Source: RUG12461 sp045657665 (GTDB lineage: Bacteria > Bacillota > Clostridia > Lachnospirales > Lachnospiraceae). Taken from it: a DNA stretch of 64,000 bases. Of this stretch, positions 62,576-64,000 are shown in pieces (the first letter of the stretch is position 1; each line of letters begins with the position of its first letter). The position numbers and the translations under genes are program-made. The notes below the pieces were generated by a model. It saw only the letters and a program-made list of their open reading frames with translations. It was not told where the DNA came from and searched no databases. The stretch spans positions 106,267-170,266 of the forward strand of contig JAZOTN010000008.1 in assembly GCA_045657665.1 (NCBI GenBank). The letters are read 5' to 3'.

Positions 62576-63748
62576 TTATGCCTTCCGGTATGGCTCGCCG
62601 GTTAATTGCATTCGATAGATCATCCTGACAAGCTTTTTACAGGCATGGGAAATGGCAACATAGTAGTGTTTGCCTTCCGCTCTCTTTTTTGTGAGATAGG
62701 CGTTAAATACTGGATCCCAAATACAAACGTATTGCGTAGCGTTGAACAAAGCGTATCGCAGATAACGGGAACCGCGTTTCTCCATATGAGCATAGGACGA
62801 AGTCAGTTGTCCGGATTGGTAAGTTGAAGGAGAAAGCCCTGCATAAGCAAGGATCTGATCGGCATTGTCGAAACGTGAGAAATCGCCTATCTCCGCTATT
62901 ATCATTGCACCCATTCGGTTCTTAATGCCTGGAATGGTGGTGATAGGAGATCCCAAGGTATGCATGATTGAATTGATGGCCAATTCAATTTCATCGATCT
63001 CTTCGGTAAGGACTTTAATGAGATGAATTGTGTGCTTTAGTTCCATTGATTTTGCAGGCAATATAGATCCTACGGAAGAAATGGCAGCTTCTCGAATGGA
63101 GATTGCTTCATCACGTCCGTAATGACCTTTGGATGCTTCATAGAGAAGATGTTTCAGACGAGTCAGATGTGCGGCTGCAATAAATGAAGCTCCGGGAAAC
63201 TCGGAGAGCAGGGCGTAGACGGAAACCATATGGAGTGTGGGAACCAACTTCTCCAGTTCAGGAAATAGGATGCTGACAAGTCTGGAGACAGATGTCTTGA
63301 GCTTGGCACGCTCCTGAACCTTGTCGAAGCGGTATCTTGTGAGAGACTTTAATTCTTCATTGTGGTATGATGTGTCTGAGTAGGGCTTGAGCGTCCTATC
63401 GGTCAATAACATCATAGCAATTGAAGCAGCGTCGACTTTATCCGTTTTCGTCTTTCTAAGGCTCTGACCTTTTCTGAAAAGATTTGTATGTAACGGGTTG
63501 ATAACGTAGCTGGCTAGGCCGTTATCAAGGAGCGAGCGTAACAGATTGAGATGATAGTGCCCGGTAGCCTCGAGACCTACTTTTATTTCTTCAAGGTCTT
63601 GGGTTAACGACCAGATCTTCTTATACAGCTCGTCAAATCCCTGCAACGTGTTTTGGATAGTGAATGGAGAGAACAGGATCTCACCATCTGAGCCTAGGAT
63701 ACAGCAGTCGTGCTTATCCTTTGCAACGTCAATGCCAACATAGATCAT
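62576..63748 (-). CDS. IS110 family transposase (DEDD recombinase)
   Basis: 390 residues. The N-terminal RuvC-like domain has YVGIDVAKDKHDC (first Asp), VGLEATGHYH near 57 (Glu) and KTDKVDAASIAMMLL near 101 (Asp pair). The C-terminal transposase_20 domain has ITTIPGIKNRMGAMIIAEIG near 270 with the helix-hairpin-helix, YAGLSPSTYQSG and the Ser in KRGSRYLRYALF. This pattern is that of the IS110 family proper. It is intact and has a strong AAAGGAGG site. It acts with a non-coding RNA (bridge RNA) encoded upstream of the gene in this subgroup. Confidence 0.93.
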   Translation of the reverse strand: MIYVGIDVAKDKHDCCILGSDGEILFSPFTIQNTLQGFDELYKKIWSLTQDLEEIKVGLEATGHYHLNLLRSLLDNGLASYVINPLHTNLFRKGQSLRKTKTDKVDAASIAMMLLTDRTLKPYSDTSYHNEELKSLTRYRFDKVQERAKLKTSVSRLVSILFPELEKLVPTLHMVSVYALLSEFPGASFIAAAHLTRLKHLLYEASKGHYGRDEAISIREAAISSVGSILPAKSMELKHTIHLIKVLTEEIDEIELAINSIMHTLGSPITTIPGIKNRMGAMIIAEIGDFSRFDNADQILAYAGLSPSTYQSGQLTSSYAHMEKRGSRYLRYALFNATQYVCIWDPVFNAYLTKKRAEGKHYYVAISHACKKLVRMIYRMQLTGEPYRKA

Positions 63749-63765
63749 ACGAATGATCCTCCTTT

Positions 63766-63960
63766 AGAGTATTTGATGCTGCTGTTGATCCACAGGGCTC
63801 TCTGCCGATGTAACCTCGTTCTACATAAACCGTCATGCGGTATCTAACTGATTAACATTGGGACAAAGAGGCTGTGGTTGGAGCCTACCAGAAACCGTCT
63901 ACGCGGTAGGAGAGAGAACCAATCCACAGCATCTTCAACAGCATACCCGATACCTATAGA
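63766..63960 (-). ncRNA. Candidate IS110 bridge RNA
   Basis: The 250 bases before the transposase are non-coding and rich in stems. The clearest is CTGTGGTTGG (63872-63881) with CCAATCCACAG (63919-63929), enclosing a second stem CCTACC (63884-63889) with GGTAGG (63905-63910) around a 15-base loop (63890-63904). A second hairpin pairs ATGTA (63808-63812) with TACAT (63822-63826). TGCTGTTGA (63780-63788) can pair with TCAACAGCA (63935-63943) and close the whole region. Stem-internal-loop-stem is the form of known IS110 bridge RNAs. Ends are estimates; the promoter may lie past the window edge. Confidence 0.55.
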
Positions 63961-64000
63961 AAAGGTAAAGAATGGGTATGAATATATAATACGAGGAGAG

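Larger units (their letters stand above)
62534..64000 (-). mobile_element. IS110 family insertion sequence, outer edges uncertain
   Basis: A full-length IS110-type transposase with a 250-base structured upstream region and a short 3' region containing a hairpin. IS110 elements lack terminal inverted repeats, so the ends cannot be set by eye; the left end (upstream of the transposase) may lie beyond 64000. The polymerase gene before it is intact, so the insertion did not break the cluster. The direct-repeat core used by IS110 cannot be identified without an empty site. Confidence 0.8.

Noticed and set aside
1..64000. CRISPR array, prophage or plasmid origin
   Set aside because: No regularly spaced repeats, phage structural genes, integrase other than the IS110 transposase, or replication protein were seen.

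Overview
The window looks like part of a very large cell-surface polysaccharide (capsule, exopolysaccharide or S-layer/flagellin glycan) locus of a low-to-mid GC Gram-positive anaerobe. A Clostridia/Lachnospiraceae-like host is my best guess. It rests on AGGAGG-type ribosome sites, dense ATGA-coupled gene order, DUF2142 proteins, MBOAT/SGNH pairs and an IS110 element, not on any marker gene. No rRNA, tRNA, prophage or CRISPR array was seen. No stretch over 300 bases lacks a gene.

Layout. (1) 1-22802, plus strand, one unbroken transcription unit. It opens with a partial acyltransferase, two DUF2142 membrane proteins around a large two-domain GT2 enzyme, and an OafA-type acyltransferase. A complete PglF-PglE-PglD-PglC set for UDP-N,N'-diacetylbacillosamine and its transfer to undecaprenyl phosphate follows. 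Next come three GT-B glycosyltransferases, a PIG-L deacetylase, a sugar N-formyltransferase, an orphan RfbF cytidylyltransferase and an acyltransferase, and finally acyl carrier protein + MBOAT + SGNH. (2) 22806-25284, minus strand: an FkbH-like HAD/glyceryl-ACP enzyme and a DUF1919 protein behind a good sigma-70 promoter. (3) 25489-52492, plus strand: a second MBOAT/SGNH pair, an FkbM methyltransferase broken by an amber codon, a DegT aminotransferase, an RmlC-type epimerase, a GT2, two unassigned GT-B-like proteins, a PglK-like ABC flippase, a CatB-type acyltransferase, a zinc-ribbon methyltransferase-like protein, then Gfo/Idh + HpaI aldolase + KdsB. A third MBOAT/SGNH pair and a second amber-broken acyltransferase follow. 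The block ends with IMPase + GmhA-like isomerase + 2-hydroxyacid dehydrogenase, a UDP-GlcNAc/ManNAc dehydrogenase, a GT4, an LpxD-like acyltransferase, a second carrier protein and an AMP-forming ligase. (4) 52478-56007, minus strand: a LysR regulator and a NitT/TauT-type ABC importer. (5) 56119-62404, plus strand: WlbA/WbpB-like dehydrogenase, WbpE-like aminotransferase, RraA-like aldolase, NeuA-like cytidylyltransferase, a DRE-TIM aldolase fused to an MptE/GT42-like domain, and an EpsG/Wzy polymerase. (6) 62405-64000: an IS110 transposase with a structured upstream region resembling a bridge RNA.

How it may work together: PglFEDC start a lipid-linked glycan on diacetylbacillosamine. Eight or more glycosyltransferases extend it, the PglK-like exporter flips it and the EpsG-like protein polymerises it. 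Two CMP-sugar modules (KdsB with HpaI; NeuA-like with two aldolases) appear to supply unusual ulosonic acids without the usual PEP-dependent synthases. Three MBOAT/SGNH pairs, two carrier proteins, one FkbH enzyme and one AMP-ligase form what looks like several Dlt-like machines that decorate the glycan with acyl groups, one of them plausibly glyceric acid. The carrier-protein decoration system and the synthase-less ulosonate modules are the most novel parts of the window.
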